Assembly: GCA_028868235.1 (NCBI GenBank)
Contig: JAGWUW010000101.1
Location: 1 to 8,084, forward strand
Source: Betaproteobacteria bacterium
Lineage (GTDB): Bacteria; Pseudomonadota; Gammaproteobacteria; Burkholderiales; Rhodocyclaceae
DNA length: 8,084 bases
Direction of reading: 5' to 3'
Shown: positions 6,570-8,084 of the stretch, piece by piece
Layout of the letters: every line of letters starts with the position of its first letter
Position numbering within the stretch: position 1 is the stretch's first letter
Notes under the pieces: generated by a model
Database searches by the model: none
Seen by the model: only the letters and a program-made list of their open reading frames with translations
What the model was told of the DNA's origin: nothing
Made by a program: the position numbers and the translations under genes

Positions 6570-8084
6570 TCAGTTGATCGTCGGGCGAGTCAACCCCGAA
6601 GTCAAACCATCGTTCAGGCGTCGCCGCTCAACGAACAGACAGCCGCCCGACGGCTCGACATTACCATTACGCACGCGCTTCTTCGCCTGTTTCTTGGCCG
6701 CCGATGCTGCGGCGGCAACTTCACGATGCGATTCGCACTCGCCCGGACCGACCCTCACGGCGCCCAGCGACAAGGTGGGGGCCGGCTGGAAACTCAGTTC
6801 CCCGCGTCGATTTTCCGCCATGTAGCCGCCACGCAGGCGCTCGTCGATACCAAGCAGATTGGCGACGGCCTCGGCAAAGCGCGAAATGGTTTCCCAACAG
6901 CGCATCTCCCAATCGGTACTACGGAAAATGATGAAAAAATCGTCACCGCCGATATGGCCGACGAAATCCAAACGCTCATCGACCTGCTCGCACAACAAGC
7001 GGGCCAGGGTCTGGATCACGTCGTCGCCGCGCCGGTAGCCAAAGGTGTCGTTGAAGGGCTTGAAGTCGTCGATATCAACATAGACGGCGACGAAGGGGCT
7101 ACCCGCTGCCAGCATGCGGTCGACATGCTCATTGATCGGCACGTTGCCCGGCAGCTGGGTCAGCGGATTGGCGTAACGCGCCGCGCTGATCTGCATTTCG
7201 GTAATCGTTCCCATCAGGTCGTGGCTACTGCCGACCCCCATGTACTGTCCCTCGCCGGTGACGATGAAACCGTCCAGCAAGTAGTGCTTGGGGGCGAGCG
7301 ACAACATCATGGCCAGCTCCTGGATGGTGGCATGCTGGTCAACGATCAGCGGCGCATGGTCCATGAACAATTCACAACTTTTTCGGCCGAACAGTTCTCG
7401 CCGGAAGGGGCGGGCGAAGCGGTCGATCATGCTGTGCCGGTTGATCATGCCAACCGGTTGGGTACCCTGCACGACGGGCAGTACATCAAGGGACGGATCG
7501 GCTTCGAAGCGGTCGATCACCTCGGCATTGCTGGCCTGCATGTGCACCGGTTCGATGACCTTGAGCAGCGTGCGCGCCGTCGGCAACTTACCTGGCCCGC
7601 CGGTCATCGGCGACAGGGCTAGCGACTGCTGGTCCAGCGCAGACGTACTCCGGCGCGGCAACAAACGAACAGGATGCGCCTCCGGATAGGCGATGAAATA
7701 GCCCTGACCACAGGCAATGCCCATGTCGCGGATGCAAACGAAATCCTCTTCGCGCTCGATACCCTCGGCAACCAGGGAAGCATTGCCGATTTCGGCCAGA
7801 TCCTGCATGGCACGGACGAAATGGAATTTGATCCGGTCGTCGGCGATGCCGTGGACGAAATGTTTGTCGATCTTGACGAATTCCGGACGTAACTCCGACC
7901 ACAGGCGGAGGTTGGCAAAGCCCTCACCCAGATCGTCGATGGCGATCTGGAAACCGCGTCCGCGATAATGCAGCAAGGCATCCAGTATTCCCGGCATGTC
8001 GGTGATCTGCTGGTTTTCCGTCAATTCGAGCACGATACGAGTGGGCGCAATGCCCAGTTCGTTGAGTAGATCGCGGGTATGACC
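6570..8084 (-). CDS. EAL-CBS-GGDEF cyclic-di-GMP signalling protein, N-terminus outside the window
   Basis: C-terminal 504 residues of a protein whose frame stays open to the right edge, so the start and the first part of the EAL domain are not seen (numbering here starts at the edge). EAL domain, about 1-140: the phosphodiesterase residues in view are present, namely E20 and E23 in ELTE, D50-D51, K71 in VKID, E107 in AEGIE and Q127 in GQGYF. Loop 6 reads DDLGEGF where DFGTGYS is usual. A probable CBS pair, a possible nucleotide-sensing module, lies at about 172-295. A GGDEF domain (about 300-460) has metal/substrate residues D337, N345 and D354 and signature GGDDF (379-383). The RxxD inhibitory site is absent: the expected positions read E370..D373. 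A basic AAKKQAKK stretch near 447-454 and a tail of about 45 residues close the protein. It may degrade or make c-di-GMP, or both; phosphodiesterase activity is the safer guess. It is convergent to phoR and so separately transcribed. Confidence 0.9.
   Translation of the reverse strand, partial: GHTRDLLNELGIAPTRIVLELTENQQITDMPGILDALLHYRGRGFQIAIDDLGEGFANLRLWSELRPEFVKIDKHFVHGIADDRIKFHFVRAMQDLAEIGNASLVAEGIEREEDFVCIRDMGIACGQGYFIAYPEAHPVRLLPRRSTSALDQQSLALSPMTGGPGKLPTARTLLKVIEPVHMQASNAEVIDRFEADPSLDVLPVVQGTQPVGMINRHSMIDRFARPFRRELFGRKSCELFMDHAPLIVDQHATIQELAMMLSLAPKHYLLDGFIVTGEGQYMGVGSSHDLMGTITEMQISAARYANPLTQLPGNVPINEHVDRMLAAGSPFVAVYVDIDDFKPFNDTFGYRRGDDVIQTLARLLCEQVDERLDFVGHIGGDDFFIIFRSTDWEMRCWETISRFAEAVANLLGIDERLRGGYMAENRRGELSFQPAPTLSLGAVRVGPGECESHREVAAAASAAKKQAKKRVRNGNVEPSGGCLFVERRRLNDGLTSGLTRPTIN

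Noticed and set aside
6726..7622. Open frame of 298 codons on the + strand, antisense to the EAL-CBS-GGDEF gene
   Set aside because: The - strand frame carries clear EAL and GGDEF motifs throughout; the + strand product has none and is a codon-bias shadow.
8031..8033. GTG at 8033 on the - strand as the start of the c-di-GMP gene
   Set aside because: The frame stays open for 17 more codons to the window edge, and those residues match the conserved EAL stretch leading into ELTE, so this GTG is an internal valine.

Overview
The window carries a complete high-affinity phosphate uptake and phosphate-sensing operon on the + strand, pstS-pstC-pstA-pstB-phoU-phoB-phoR (about 28-6495). A convergent c-di-GMP signalling gene on the - strand (EAL-CBS-GGDEF type) follows it and runs off the right edge of the window. 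The DNA is GC-rich, with strong third-position G/C preference and dense proteobacterial-style coding. The gene order, with phoU-phoB-phoR joined directly to pst, and the style of the proteins suggest a betaproteobacterium, probably of the Rhodocyclales (Dechloromonas/Azonexus/Accumulibacter-like). The taxonomic call is inference from memory, not a search result.

Layout: 1-27 is the end of the pstS leader with its ribosome binding site; the promoter and any Pho box lie outside the window. pstS (periplasmic phosphate-binding protein) is followed by a strong intrinsic-terminator hairpin (1047-1077), so the binding protein can be made in excess over the membrane parts. After a 70-base gap come pstC and pstA (permeases, one base apart), then pstB (ATPase), phoU (negative regulator/adaptor), phoB (response regulator, overlapping phoU by 4 bases) and phoR (PAS-containing sensor kinase, probable TTG start). 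A 12-bp perfect hairpin (6522-6554) lies in the 74-base convergent gap. The last 1.5 kb is the C-terminal 504 residues of a protein with a partial EAL domain, a CBS-like pair and a GGDEF-type domain with GGDDF in place of the consensus.

How the genes work together: PstS captures phosphate in the periplasm, PstC/PstA form the channel and PstB powers import. PhoU links transporter state to PhoR, and PhoR phosphorylates or dephosphorylates PhoB, which in known systems activates the pst operon itself. The c-di-GMP gene is in opposite orientation and so is not part of the operon; any functional link to phosphate is speculation.

Overall this is a well-understood region. No undescribed system was found. 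The points most worth a second look are the intra-operon terminator, a cluster of palindromes covering the pstC start, the non-ATG starts, and the unusual motifs in the EAL/GGDEF protein.
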